Assembly: GCF_022539315.1 (NCBI RefSeq)
Contig: NC_066337.1
Span: 6,788,861-6,852,860, forward strand
Length of the DNA stretch: 64,000 bases
From: Serinus canaria
Taxonomy: Eukaryota; Chordata; Aves; Passeriformes; Fringillidae
Direction of reading: 5' to 3'
Part shown: positions 31,504 to 42,889 of the stretch, one piece after another
Layout: every line of letters begins with the position of its first letter
How positions within the stretch are numbered: position 1 is the first letter of the stretch
The notes under the pieces: generated by a model
Seen by the model: the letters and a program-made list of their open reading frames with translations, nothing else
Told to the model about the DNA's origin: nothing
Databases searched by the model: none
Position numbers and translations under genes: made by a program

Positions 31504-32584
31504 CTCCTCCCTCCTGCCCTTGGGGTCACTCTGCGGGTCCCTGGGCAGCTGGAATGTCACCTCCGTGCCAGCCCTCTGCTTCTCCAGGGGCCCTGCAGAT
31601 ACCCCGGGACTAAAAGAACGGGAGAAGACAATAAGGGGAACATGGGGCAGCCCTGGTGTGAAGGTTTGTCTCCCTAGCTGATAAATGACCCTGCCGGGAT
31701 GAGGCTGCCCTGCTGGGAATGCTCCTGAGGTGCTTTATTGGCATGTTAAGAACTAGAAAAATAACCAAAGAGAAAAGCAGAACTGGTTCTGACAACTTTC
31801 AGGAGAAGTTGGAACAAAAGCAGGAACTGGCTCCTCTGTCCTAGGAGGGTAATTCCGGTTGCTCAGTGCGGGGATTGGTCTCTCCCTTTCCATGTTAAGC
31901 CACCACTTTCTGGGAAGTGCTGTCACCCGGGAGGATGCCTGGCTGGATAGCTCCGACTGACACTCTGCTTTGCTCCTCTGAAGTGTGGCTGCTGCTCTGC
32001 TGCCTTTAATTGTGGTTATTTTAGGACACAAGTGCGGCTGGGGGATGGGTCATTCCCTGCTCTGTTGCCCATCAGCTGCTGACTGCAAACGCAGCTCTTC
32101 AGTGAGGAAATGGCACACAGAGCTGACACACTCTCAAAACCAAACTGCTCCCAGCCCTCGCCCCATCAAATCAGCCCCTCTCTCTCTCTGCTGTCCTGGG
32201 GATGGGTGAGGAGCATCCCTCACCCTGGCAGTGACGCTCCTGCATCACTGGGATGGAGAGGGCTGGGAATTCTCCTCTCTGCCTCTCCTCTCCTCCTGGC
32301 TCCGTTTTGCTCACTCCTACTGGAGAGGAGCATCATCTCCTTGGTGCTGCCAATCCCCTCCAGCAGCCAGAAAGGCCCCACAGCTGCCACAGCTTCTGGG
32401 AAGCCTCTGGGAGGGCAAGGCTCCTACTCCTGCTCTCTGCTCTCCTGCAGCTCTGCTCCTTCCCAGGGCAGGGAGTTCCCAGCACCTCCAAGGGCAGAGG
32501 GATGACTCCAGGTGGGAATGTCCTGCTCCACTGACTGGCTCGAGGAAACCAGGACTCTTAGTGCTAAGCTCCAGCCCGTGTAAC
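31504..32584. other. Spacer with small AT-rich patches
   Basis: Mostly GC-rich; a patch at 31985-32030 (CTTTAATTGTGGTTATTTTAG) and a short CTCTCTCTCTCT run near 32180. No gene or repeat family recognised. Confidence 0.45.
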
Positions 32585-32890
32585 ACAGAAAATGGTATTA
32601 AAGGATTTGCTTTTCATGACCATAATTCAGAGTTAGCACACATTTGATGTTTAATGTATGAACCACAGGTGATTTCAGACTGGCATGGCCTTTTCTAAAT
32701 AGTGTTTTAATCTTAGGGGGTTTTTCAGTTTTTTAAGGTTTGGCTACTCAGCCTGTCAGACAAGAGGAGAACAAAACCACAGCAAAGCTGGGTATGAGAA
32801 TCCAATGTGGGCAGAGGCTTTTGTTCCGTCTTTTATTGAGGTTTTACCTCTAATCTCTGCCTTTTGATGCAATTTAAGATTAAGGAAATG
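32585..32890. other. AT-rich candidate element
   Basis: Contains CATAATTCAGAGTTAGC, GATGTTTAATGTATG, TAAATAGTGTTTTAATC and TTTTAAGGTTTGG. No repeat or coding evidence. Confidence 0.35.
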
Positions 32891-33359
32891 AAAGGCAAGG
32901 CTGCCTGCGAACAGTTATCCAAACAGGACAGCCAAGGGGCGCTTCCAGGCACTGCTGTAAGAGGCTTTGGGCAGCTTTCCCCAAAGGGAGCAGCCAGAGA
33001 CTCTGCAGCAGCTCCCGAGCTCCTGGGGCAGTGGGAATGGGGCCCCTCCTGCTCTGCAGCAAACCTCCTGCCATCCCAGTCCAGCCTCAGCCCCTGGCAG
33101 GAGGTTCCTGGCAGAGCAGGTGTTGGGACGCTGCGTTCAGCGACCTGCTCCAGTGAGGTGCCAGCTCAGACCGATGTGTGTGGGAACAAATCCTGTGCTG
33201 GATCCCTTCCAAGGATGCCCCAACCCCAGGCAGAACCCCATCACACCGTGGGCAGGAACCGTGTTTGTATTCCCAGCTGGTGCACACCTTGAATGGCTCT
33301 GAAAATGGGGGAAAACCAAATTCCTGCCAGGAAAAACAACTCAAATAATCAAGGCCCTT

Positions 33360-33560
33360 CATGTGGCACCGGTGATAAATTCGTGCTACTTACCCTGACG
33401 AGCTGAAAGGTCACGAGCAGACCTTCCAAAATAATTATTAAATAACTTTGCCATTTGTTCAGGATCAGTTGTGACCTTATTACCGGGAGCAGGAGATGAT
33501 ATCTCCACATCCTGGGCACGGATCCAAGGAGGTCATTAGCAACAATGCTCCATCCCAAAT
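33360..33560. other. Candidate conserved element with splice-site-like motif on the minus strand
   Basis: TAATTA at 33432-33437 within AAATAATTATTAAATAAC, and a GATGATATCTCC stretch. On the reverse strand a consensus donor CAGG|GTAAGT (boundary at 33394/33393) and an upstream CCTTTCAG acceptor bracket a 9-nt segment. It could be an enhancer, a microexon, or both by chance. Confidence 0.35.
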
Positions 33561-34239
33561 TTTGCAAGGGGAGGGAGGATTTCTCCTCAACCAGCACAGG
33601 TTGCTTTCCAGGCTTTTGTCTCACTGTCAAACGACCTGTGAGGACTGGGAAGATCCATCTTCCCTCCTCAGATCATATATATGTTTCAGCAGCCTTGAAG
33701 GGGGCGAAGGGCAGAGTCAGGAAGAAATGTTCTGTCACTGCAAATCTTTTAGCTCAGCACAGAATCAAGAACCATAAATAAAATCCTCTTTAGGGCTCGG
33801 ACATTTGCCTCGCTGTGTGCCCGTGCTGGCACCAGTCACGCACGGGACGTGTCTTCAAACCCAAAACGATCTCAGGATCAGAGATGGGAGCCAGTGCAGC
33901 AAGGGTTGTTCCTTTCAACTTAAACAAAGACTCCTAAGGCCCTGTTCAAGCTCATTTCCAATAAAATGAAGCACTATTTGGGCAAAAGAAGAAAAAGCAG
34001 CAATTCTGTGCAGGCTTGGCTCCGCAGCTCCTCCATCACGGTGAGGACACAAAGGGACAAAAGAGGGGGGGCTCAGGTGCACGAGGTGTCAGATGCAGGG
34101 GTGGGCATCAATAACTGCTGCTGTGCCCTCTGCCTGGCTGCTCCCAGCCTTGCTGGCCTTCCCTGTAGCTCCTCAGCCTCCTGGATGTCCCCGTGTCCCC
34201 CTCGGGCCCTGCCAGCCCGCTGCCCTGCCTGGTAATGGG
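33561..34239. other. Spacer with AT-rich patches
   Basis: Patches at 33670-33690 (CATATATATG) and 33770-33790. Otherwise nothing recognised. Confidence 0.4.
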
Positions 34240-34480
34240 ATCAGCTGCGAGAGCCATTAGTGGAGCCGTTTGCCCTGCGCTTTTATTGTGCTGAAAATTT
34301 AATTGGCTGATGATTCAGAGGAGAAACCCTTTCTTTTTACTTTCATCTGGCAGCCGCCTTTGTCCTCCCGGCATTCCAGCCTCAGCCACCGATTCCTCGA
34401 GGACAATCAAAACGGTCTTAGAAGAATTTCCAATACTTTCCACCGGCTCACTTTCTAACAAAGTGTGTGTCACAGCAGAC
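34240..34480. other. Candidate conserved element
   Basis: Contains GAGCCATTAGTGGAGC, GCTTTTATTGTGCTG, AAAATTTAATTGGCTG and ATGATTCAGAGG, then CGAGGACAATCAAAACGG. Mixed composition, repeat-free. Confidence 0.4.
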
Positions 34481-35029
34481 AGCAGCACTGCCAGCCTGGG
34501 ACACAGCTCCTGGCGAGGCAGAGTGCAGCTCACCCTTGTCATTGTCCGGGGGGATTGAAGCTGGCTGTGTCCCGGGGGCAGCTCCAGCCCCGGGGGAGCG
34601 CAGGGAGGTGTCAGGGGTCAGAGGTGACACAGCTGAAGCAGCCCAGAGCACCGGTTGTTTAAAGCCCGAGTGATGCCCTGCACTAAACACAGGGATGCCC
34701 CGGGTCAGCTGCTGAGCTGGAGTCCTTGGCAGTTCTTGGCCATACCAGAAAAGGCAAGGCGGGCTCAGCAGCAAGGTTTAACCCATTCCCAGCTGGTTCC
34801 TGGCTCTCCCAGCCCTGCCTGCTGCCCTCCAGTGGGTATTGCCAAACAGGGGCTTGGGCAACCAGCCCGGGGGTCACAGAGTCCGTCCCTGGCTCCAGGG
34901 CTCTGTCAGGCCACGGGAGCTGCTCTGTCAGCCCAGCCTGTCCCTGCTGACCTCGGGCTCTGCCCCAGGACAGGCACAGCCCAGCCAGTGGCATCACTCC
35001 CAGCCCCACCCCGGCATCACAGGCACCTT
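34481..35029. other. GC-rich spacer, no feature seen
   Basis: Chance frames on both strands. Nothing recognised. Confidence 0.5.
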
Positions 35030-35290
35030 TCTGATGTCGAACATGAATGCTCCTTGCTGCAGTTTATGTTTGTCTTGTCATCCTCATAGCAAACATGAAA
35101 ACCTGTTTATTCTCTCCCTTTTCAGAGCTTTCCTTTAAATGTTTGAAGGCTGTTTGCGTGTCTCGCCTCGTCTTTCTTTTCCAGGATAAGTAAGCCAAAA
35201 TTCCCTCTGCTTCCATCCTGTGTCAGTGTTTTATCTCCCTGCCTGTCCTGGTTGCTCTCCCCCAAGCCCTCCCCGATAAATTCGTGTCCT
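35030..35290. other. Candidate conserved element
   Basis: Contains TCGAACATGAATGC, TTTATGTTTGTCTTG, GCAAACATGAAAACC and TGTTTATTCTC (forkhead-like cores in both orientations). Confidence 0.35.
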
Positions 35291-35639
35291 CAGGAGTGGT
35301 GTTCTCTCTGGGCAGCAGGATGGGCAGGAACCTGGGTGGCTCTGGGAAGCTTTGGCAAATTCCCCAGTGAAAAACACAGATTATTCCTGCTGATTCTGCC
35401 TTTTTCTTTTTGCCTAATTGAAAAATTAGGAGTGTCCCCTCCCTCGCAGTTGTGTCACCAGCAGATGGAAGTGGTTGTTGGTGCTTTCCCGTGGTGCTTC
35501 AGGGGAGAGAGCAGAGCAGAGCTCTCGGCTTGTTGCCTGCACAGGGGGAAACTGATGTTGGGGTTTCTGGAGCTTTCCCCCAGAGCAGCTCAGCCTGTGG
35601 GGAAGATGCAGTAGGGAGCATGGAGGAAGAGAGGGAAGC

Positions 35640-35880
35640 TTGGAGAACACACTGCTGGAGCTTGCATTTAACTAAAGAGCAAAGTAACATTGTGCTCCAT
35701 TGATTACACATTTTTTCTGCCTGTTGTGACATTTGCAGGAAGGCTAATTTATTCAAGCATGGAAATCTTTAAAAACTTAATTAAGTTATTTCTGCTATTT
35801 CCATGCCTTATTGTTTCGACTTCACATTTAACTTTTTATATCTGGTTAATGTCTTTGAGGGAAAAAAAAAAAAAAACAAC
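35640..35880. other. AT-rich candidate element with A15 run
   Basis: Contains GCATTTAACTAAAGAGC, GCTAATTTATTCAAGC and AAAACTTAATTAAG. It ends in A15 at 35862-35876 followed by CAACAACC. No retroposon body seen upstream of the A-run. Confidence 0.35.
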
Positions 35881-36304
35881 AACCAGAAGGAGAAGGGAGA
35901 GGGAAGATGTGGCAGGAATCCTGGTTGGTGCCTCTGTGGGAGCTGCTGGTGGGGTCTGTCCTGCAGGAGGTGGTCTCTGGGTGTGCCTAGCACACGGGCA
36001 GGTGATGGGGCTGGTCACAGCACAGAGCTGGGCACCTGGGCTCTGGTTTGCTGCCAGTGGGGATGGAGCAGGTGCCAGGGTGTTGTCTGGCTACTCTTTG
36101 CTGCTCCCAGCATGTGTGCATTCCTGGAGAGCCCTGTGTCCCACTGTCCCTGCAAACGGGCAGTGAGGGGAGGGCAGCAGCACAGCCTGGGGGCTCCTGG
36201 GCCCTCAGGAGGGGAAATAAGGGCAGGAGAGCCCCCCGAGGCCCTGGGAGCTGGTGTTTCTCTGCACAGGAGGCTCTGAAGGGTGCAAGACACTGCCAGC
36301 AGAG
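35881..36304. other. GC-rich spacer, no feature seen
   Basis: Chance frames on both strands; nothing recognised. Confidence 0.5.
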
Positions 36305-36365
36305 CTAAATGCTGCATTAATAAAGTTTCTGTCAGTAAATTCGCTAATTAAGGCTCACAGATGGA
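36305..36365. other. Short AT-rich candidate element
   Basis: GCATTAATAAAGTTTC and CGCTAATTAAGGC in 60 bp, two homeodomain-like cores. GC-rich flanks. Confidence 0.35.
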
Positions 36366-36729
36366 GCTGGGAGGAATGCTGGTGGTGAAACCCAAGGAGT
36401 GTGAACATTGCCTGCTTTGGAGGCAGGCTGCACGCCCGGGAAAAACGGGGAAGAAAGGAAAGCCCCGGGAGTGTCAAAAAGCTCTACCTGCATCTCCAGA
36501 AATGAGGTGAGCCCGAGGGTTGGGTTTGGGGGCTCTGAGCAGGTGCCACGGCCCAGGTTTCACTGTGGCTTTATGGCAGAGCTGCCCAGGAGCCGGGTTT
36601 GAAGCCAGCCCGGGGTTGTCAGGCCCTGGGTTGGTGCCCTAAGCTCCAATCTCCGTGTCCGTGACAGCCAAGATGGATGCAGGGAGGAACCACTCTGGCT
36701 ATGAAAAGCCCCAGAGCCATCAAGAGCTC

Positions 36730-36980
36730 CAGCCATAAATGACAAAGTGCTGCAAACTCTCTCGGCGGCAGCAGCCGGCCCGGGGGAAGAGTAATCCCCT
36801 CGCTCTCCAACATTTGCTGAGCATTAGGCTAATTTCCCTTGGGCTTCCACCAGGCGTTCGAGTTCTTGCTGGGTTTCTGTGTATTATTCTTAAGTCGTTA
36901 CCCTGCACCTCGTGTTCCTGCCGGAGCTCTTACAAGATGGATTTATGACACTCATTCCCGTGCCCGCGCTGATGGATGGG
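36730..36980. other. Candidate conserved non-coding element
   Basis: Mixed composition with both CpG and AT-rich parts: CATAAATGACAAAGTGC, CTCTCGGCGGCAGC, GAGCATTAGGCTAATTTC, GTGTATTATTCTTAAG, GGATTTATGACAC. No repeats. Confidence 0.4.
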
Positions 36981-37179
36981 GCTCCGGATGGCTTTTCCCT
37001 CCCAGACAGGACAATGCTCGTCCCTTTTGAGTGGGCCGAGGGTCAGGGCTCCTGCCCGTGTCCCAGCCTCTCCCCGAGCACGGGGAGTCAGGTGAGGACG
37101 GGAAGGGGAGCTCTGGGAGCTGCAGGTGCTGCCGGGCAGGGAGCGCAGCCCTTCCTTCTCTCTGCCTCCGCTCCCCCCG

Positions 37180-37380
37180 TGGCCACGGCAGCATTTGTAT
37201 TTGTCAGCCTATGGCAATCCTCTGCATATGGAATCCATTTGCTCTGGGTGTTTGCCATTAACATTTTCATTTCTGTTTAGCGTCAGGAGTTTTCAATTAC
37301 CGGCCTCGCAGAGCAGCGCGAGCTGGTGTGTTCATGCTCTCTTTGTTTTCATTTCCACATCCTGGTGAATTTGCAGGACG
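37180..37380. other. Candidate conserved element with E-box
   Basis: CATATG at 37225-37230, with GCATTTGTATTTGTC, GCCATTAACATTTTC and TTTTCAATTACCGG. Ends near CTTTGTTTTCATTTCC. Repeat-free. Confidence 0.4.
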
Positions 37381-37699
37381 GGAGCCCTGCCCCGGGGCTG
37401 GTGGGGAGAAATCCAGTCCCTGTGCTGGGTTCGGGGCTGGCAGCTCTCACCCAGCCTTTGGGGCTGGCAGGGCTGGCTTCACCTGGGAGCACTGAGGTGC
37501 TGAGGCGAGCAGGGGGGTTGGCACAGCCCTGTCCCCTCTGTCGCCACTCTGGGTGTGCCCTGCTCCTTGTGGCACGTGCAGGAGGGGGCTGAGAGCTCAG
37601 AGCAGCTCAGTGCCCTTGAGAGCCCAGCCTGGCAGGGCTGCAGGGGCTCAGCCCAAAATCTGCCTCCTCTCCCTCATCCCAGCCCTGTTTTACTCTTCC

Positions 37700-37960
37700 T
37701 CGGCTGTGACTGTACATCTCTGCTATATAACTTAACTCCATGGAGAGGATAAAACTGCTTTAGCCAGTAAAGAAATGAGGGACAGGTAATGCACATCCTG
37801 GCTGAAACAGCAAACTCCACATTTCCGAAGTGCCGCCTTCCTAAACTCTAAGTGAGCCATAATGTTTAGAAGGGGCCGTTGAAAGAGCAATAAAAGGCTG
37901 CTGGGTCGGGCAAACAGCAGTGTTAGCAGAGCTGGACTGGGCACCCGAGCTGCAGCTCCC
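37700..37960. other. Candidate conserved element
   Basis: Contains GCTATATAACTTAAC, GGTAATGCACATCC, GCCATAATGTTTAG and GAGCAATAAAAGGC. Flanked by GC-rich spacer on the left and a CpG-bearing stretch on the right. Confidence 0.4.
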
Positions 37961-38329
37961 GGTGATTGCAGCGCTGTTGGGAGGTCCCCGGGGACCGGGG
38001 GAGGCGGTGGCGGTCCCCAGGCCAGCCCTGGGGACATGGGCAGAAGGACGAGCTGCAGACCTGCTCTGGACAAACTGATAGGGAGGTTCTGGTCATCCTG
38101 TGAGTAATCAATCCCACCATGATCCAGAATAACTCTCTTTTCTTGGGGTCTTAGAGCAGGGAACAAAAACTGCCGCGCATTTGGCAGCAGCCGGGAGCCC
38201 CCGCGATCCACCTGCAGCATCCCCAGGTCCCTGAAGTGCTGCCAGTCCCCGCAGCCGCCCTCCGAGGGGGCTGACAGCATCCCAAGGGATGCTGCAAGCT
38301 GCTGAGCCTGAGGAGTTTTGCAAATGTCC

Positions 38330-38690
38330 CGAGTGCTGTTAACCTCAGATTTAAAATCCGTGTTTCCTTTGATTTAAAGTGATTTTAAAGATTCCAGCAC
38401 TCCCGCAGTGTAATTATCCCAAAGATTTCTGGGAGCCTTCTTTTCTGCCCCTTTGTTCCTGAGGCGGCTCTAGGAGAATGCCATGAGGTTACAGCCATTA
38501 TGGAGTGTAATGCAAACAGGGCCATTTATTGCCTTTTTATGAGGGTAATGCTGCACCACCCAATAAATTCTGCAGGAAGGGTTTGATGGAGAAAAGGCTG
38601 AGATTCGGCCACAGCAGGGTCAGCCAACGGGAATTCTAATTTCACAGGAAAGCAGTTAAGGGGGCAAAAGGCGTATTTTTCACTCTCTTT
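38330..38690. other. Candidate conserved element
   Basis: AT-rich block with CAGATTTAAAATCCG (near palindrome), TTGATTTAAAGTGATTTTAAAG, GTGTAATTATCCC, CCCAATAAATTCTG and GGAATTCTAATTTC. No coding evidence. Confidence 0.4.
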
Positions 38691-38928
38691 GGAAGGAGTA
38701 GGGAAGGATGGGAGCTGAGGGAAGGCAGAGGAGGAGCAGGTACAAAGGCACTAACATAGAGGAGAAGGTCCCAAGCTTAAGAGATGCTGAAAATATTGGC
38801 CTTTCTCCATGTGTGTGTCCTCCTGAGGTCTGAGAGGGCTGGCTCCTGCTCAGAATGTGCTGCCAGGAAGAAGCACGAGTTTGGTGGGAGACAGGGGCAG
38901 AAGACCCCTGAGACTCGTTTAGGCTGTG

Positions 38929-38985
38929 CCTAAACCTGAGGCTGGCACCTAAACCTGAGGCTGGCATTTAAACCTGAGGCTGGCA
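38929..38985. repeat. 19-bp tandem repeat, three copies
   Basis: Units at 38929, 38948 and 38967, each CCTAAACCTGAGGCTGGCA with TTTAAA replacing CCTAAA in the third. Exact period. Confidence 0.95.
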
Positions 38986-39099
38986 CCCACGCATGGCCAG
39001 GGAGCTCACAGTGACTCGTGCCCACCTGGGGACCCTGGCAGTGCCTGGCCAGAGCCACGGGCCAAGAGGCATCAGCTGTGCTTGCCTTAATCAGTTCAT

Positions 39100-39175
39100 T
39101 CCGGCGAGCAGGGAATCAATGGCAACAGGGATCGATCACAAATTCATAACTGAGAACTGCGCTGCTGCTCCTGGC
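39100..39175. other. Short candidate conserved element
   Basis: Contains CTTAATCAGTTCATTCCGG and GGGATCGATCACAAATTC. Lies left of the CpG cluster at 39247. Confidence 0.3.
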
Positions 39176-39246
39176 TCATTTCTCCCGTGGCAGAGATGAA
39201 TCTGTCCCTCCCCTCCCACTGGAATCCCCATCCAGAGCCCTGTGTG

Positions 39247-39580
39247 ACCGCTCCCGGTGCTGGGATCCAGCCTCTGCCTTGCTCTGGGGCTGTTCCAGTT
39301 CGGTAGCTCGGCCAGAGGCCGCCTGGAGCTCGTTCAGAGCCGCAGCTCGCCCGGTCCATCCCAGCTGTGCAGAGCCGCGGGAGCGCGGCGCGTCCGGCCA
39401 GATGTGCGCAGCCTCTGGAAGCGTTCCTGGATCCTGCCCGCCCGTGCTACAGCCCAGCCAGGCTGCAGCTGCCGGCTGACAGCCGAGCTGCTCTTTCATG
39501 CTTCTCTTGTTCTCCTCGCTCGCAATTGATAGATCAAAATTCCCCGCAAACGACCGCTTTCATGGGCCGTTTCCTCTGCT
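39247..39580. promoter_or_regulatory. CpG-rich cluster, candidate CpG island
   Basis: Roughly 30 CpG dinucleotides over 330 bp by eye, densest at GCCGCGGGAGCGCGGCGCG (about 39375-39393). No TATA box or exon recognised. It passes directly into a long AT-rich candidate element, as promoters or CpG-rich enhancers of developmental genes sometimes do. Confidence 0.45.
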
Positions 39581-40120
39581 GTCAATACAAGGAGCCGAGA
39601 ACTGTCAGTGCCGTCCCTCCCCGTCAAAGAAAAAATTCAATTATTTATCGCTGCCTCTTAGAAAACTAATTGTATTGCTAATTGTTCTTTTCCTGTGAGG
39701 AATGTTACATTTTTTTTTCAGGTGAATGGCTTTAGGCAGTTTAAGGGTTTGTAAAGAGTCTTTCATCAAACATGTGATTCAGAATGAACTCACTGAGATG
39801 ACATTTCCCTTCCAATTTTCTGTTTATGTTTTTGAAGCGGGAGGATTGCTGGGAGCCCAGGGCTGTAGCTGCTAACCTGATTCATTCCCTGCACGGGAAC
39901 GGGACTCGGCGCAGATGAATTTTACGGAATTGGCCGTGTTTATGTGTAATGGTGACAATAATGCACTTTATCTATCTCCTGTTGAACTACAGTGGAGCTT
40001 TCCCAGGAAGTTTGACAGAAAGAGGATCAAGTTGCTGCTTAAATTTCTCCTTGGAGGACCTCAGAGTAATTCTTCCAGATACTGAGAAGGGTTGGGAGCA
40101 GCCGCAGGATCCTCGTGCAT
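39490..40120. other. Candidate conserved non-coding element, strong
   Basis: Includes GCAATTGATAGATC, CAATTATTTATCGC, AAAACTAATTGTATTGC and GCTAATTGTTCTTTTC (homeodomain next to a SOX-like core). Further right TTTATGTTTTTGAAGC and GTAATGGTGACAATAATG. Repeat-free for 600 bp apart from one T8 run. Confidence 0.45.
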
Positions 40121-40980
40121 CCTTGAGCCAAAGGAAGATGCCATGGAGGACAGGGAAGGGATGAGGGGGGCACTATTCTGATAGTCCAGGGCACAGGAAT
40201 ATCAAATCCATCTTGCATGAACACTTCAGGGTTTAAATGTCTCCTTTTTCCAGCAGGCAGGAGCTCTCCTGTCACATCTTTTGCCTTTTCAGGACCATGA
40301 TAAATCTTCCCTCTAACACACCCTGGAGAATAACAGCATCAATCATTTGTTCCCGGCACAAGTTCTCAGGATTCCTGACCCCTTCCATGCTTGGAGATGA
40401 GACAGGGAGCCTTGGCACTGCCTGTCCACGGGCTCCATCTCCAGCACATCCTGGTGCTGCCCCATCCCTCCCCACGGGGAGCCAGAGCTTCATGGCAGCT
40501 CTGGGGAGGGCTGAGCTGCCGGGGCCAAAGGAGCCCTTTTCCAGCCTGGAAGCAGCAGGAGGGACGTGGTTCCATTCTCGTTTTCCACAGTGCCAGGACA
40601 AATCCCTTCCCTGATTGTGCGGGATGAAATGCAGCAGCGAGGGAGACATAACCCTTCACTGCAGCAGCGATTTACAGGCTGCTCCTCCTTTAATGGGGCC
40701 CGTGCACCTGAACGTGGCATCGGGCTGTAAAAACAAACAAACACAGCTTATCCCCCAGTCCCTCTGCTCCAGGGCATCCCAGAGCCTGAGGGCAGTGTCA
40801 CAGGACAAGGACAGGGCCCCGTTCCCCTCCAAGGGGCAGCTCTGGAGATTCAGCCGAAGGCACAATCACAGACCCCCTCCATCTCCAATCCCTTGCCCCT
40901 CTCCCCCCCAGTGCACTGAGTCCTGGGGCCTGCCTGGGCTCTGCCAGCCCGAGAGGAGCTTCTGCGAGTGGGAGCACAGC
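40121..40980. other. GC-rich spacer, no feature seen
   Basis: Chance frames on both strands; nothing recognised beyond an A/C-rich AAAACAAACAAACAC patch near 40730. Confidence 0.5.
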
Positions 40981-41352
40981 CAGCGATTCACTGCAGCAGC
41001 CTGATCCCGCATCTTACAGTAAATCAATGAAACTTCCGTGCCTTGACAAGCCCTTGCCACTTAAATAGACAAGAAACAGGTAGGGATGGATGCTGCAGGT
41101 TCCTCCAGATCATGAGGCATAAATCTCAAGAGAACAGCAGCGGAAAGATAAAACACTGCTGGAAGCACAGAACAGGATTTGGGATTTGTTTAGAGGTTGT
41201 CATTTTGACAGTAAGGAAAATACATTTTTCCTGCCCAGGGTTAGCAATTAGTGTGGCTGCAGGGAAAGGTAACGCGGTGATGAGCACGGCAAAGCCCTCG
41301 CTACAGGTGCCTTGGTGGCAGGCTGCTCTGCTAAAGATGATAATTTCTAAAA

Positions 41353-41422
41353 TCTTTGAATCGTTTAGGTCTGAAAAGACCTTTAAGACCATTGAATCCA
41401 GCCATTAGCCTAATGCTGCGGA
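41353..41422 (-). mobile_element. CR1-type LINE fragment, 3' end
   Basis: AATCGTTTAGGTCTGAAAAG, ACCTTTAAGACCATTGAATC and CAGCCATTAGCC follow in the order of the reverse complement of a CR1 3' end (GGTTGGAAAAGACC...AAGATCATTGAGTCCAACCATTA). Only about 70 bp remains, diverged. Recognised from memory of the family. Confidence 0.7.
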
Positions 41423-41499
41423 AAAGCTGATAAGGATCTGGTGATGGTACAGCAGTGGTTGGAGGGCACCGGCTGCTGAGGTGGTGAGCTTGGTGTAAT

Positions 41500-42060
41500 C
41501 AGCCTTGATGGACAGGGAAGGAGAGAGAGAAGTGTAAATGGGAATTAATAAATTCAACAGCCAGATTAGCTCCCATTATTTCGCAGCTCCCGCTGACCCG
41601 GCTCTCCAGCTGGGAGCGATCTGTCCCGGCGAGCTCCCCACAAAGCCGCAGGGCAGAGGCAGCCGGGCCCTGCTGCTGCCTGCAGAAGAACAAACCCTGC
41701 CTGTTTGGAAGAACAAATGCTGGAGCCATCGCCCCTCTCCTCGCCCTTACGAGGGGAGCCGGGCTGCTGCGCTGCTGGGAGTGGAAATGCCATCTCTGAA
41801 ATGTAATTTGGCTGGAGCACGCTGCAGGACAGCAGCAGCTGCGGAGGCAAATCCAAATAACGCTCGGCGCTGTAATTGCATATGTAAAAATGGGGAAGAG
41901 GAGAGCGAGAGGAAGCGGCCTCCTCTGCTCTGCTGGGTATTACAGATGTAGCTGTCATCCTCCTTCCCTGCCGCAGTGGTTGTAGGTGTTCAGTCCTGGT
42001 ATTCCGCTGGGTGTTGTAGAGAGATTGGAATATCATTTCCAAGGTACAGAGGTCAAGCCA
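41500..42060. other. Mixed candidate regulatory stretch
   Basis: AT-rich ends (GGGAATTAATAAATTC near 41540; CGCTGTAATTGCATATG near 41868) around a CpG-containing middle (about 41580-41640). No exon identified. Confidence 0.3.
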
Positions 42061-42351
42061 TGAGGCTGTTCGGGCGCCTTGTGCTCCGACAAGGACTTAC
42101 CCGGCTCAGAGCTTGATCCAGTCCCTCTGCGGAGCAGGGAGTGGGAGTGAAGCTGCTGCTGGGAGGGCTGGGGTGGCCACGAGGAGCTCAGCACCCCTGG
42201 CAGAGCTCAGCACCCCCACCTGTCCAGCAGCTGCTTCCCCAGCTTGCCTCACTGTGCTCATGGTCCTGCACTGCCCGCCCTGAGCTGCTGGGGCTGGGTG
42301 TCTGGGGATGCTGGGCTCAGGCTCCCTCCTGCCCCCTGCTCTTCTCCTACA

Positions 42352-42818
42352 GGATGGATGGATGGATGGATGGATGGATGGATGGATGGTGGATGGATGG
42401 ATGGATGGATGGATGGATGGATGGATGGATGGATGGATGGATGGTGGATGGATGGATGGATGGATGGATGGATGGATGGATGGATGGATGGATGGATGGA
42501 TGGATGGATGGATGGCTGGATGGATGGTGGATGGATGTGCATGGATGGATGGCTGGATGGATGGTGGATGGATGGATGGATGGATGGATGGTGGCTGGAT
42601 GGATGGCTGGATGATGGATGGATGGCTGGATGATGGATGGATGGATGATGGATCTGGATGGCTGGATGGATGGATGGATGGATGGATGGATGGATGGATG
42701 GATGGATGGTGGATGGATGGATGGATGGATGGATGGATGGATGGATGGATGGATGGATGGTGGATGGATGGATGGATGGATGGATGGATGGATGGATGGA
42801 TGGATGGATGGATGGATG
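42352..42818. repeat. (GGAT)n tetranucleotide microsatellite, 467 bp
   Basis: Nearly uninterrupted ATGG/GGAT repeat with interruptions GGTGG, GGCTGG, GATGATGG, GATCTGG and one TGTGCATGG. All six frames are open across it, giving Met-Asp-Gly-Trp repeats on + and His-Pro-Ser-Ile repeats on -, none of them a gene. Among the longest simple repeats here; length is likely polymorphic. Confidence 0.99.
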
Positions 42819-42889
42819 TGCAGTTCCATCCTCATACTCACTGACCTTCCCAAATAACCCATGTCCTCTCCCTGGTGTGCTGTCCTGAC

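Noticed and set aside
35862..35876. A15 run as the poly-A tail of a processed pseudogene or SINE
   Set aside because: No upstream body and no target-site duplication seen.
42141..42862. Long open frames on both strands across the GGAT tract
   Set aside because: A tetranucleotide repeat without stop codons keeps every frame open. The peptides are pure repeats.
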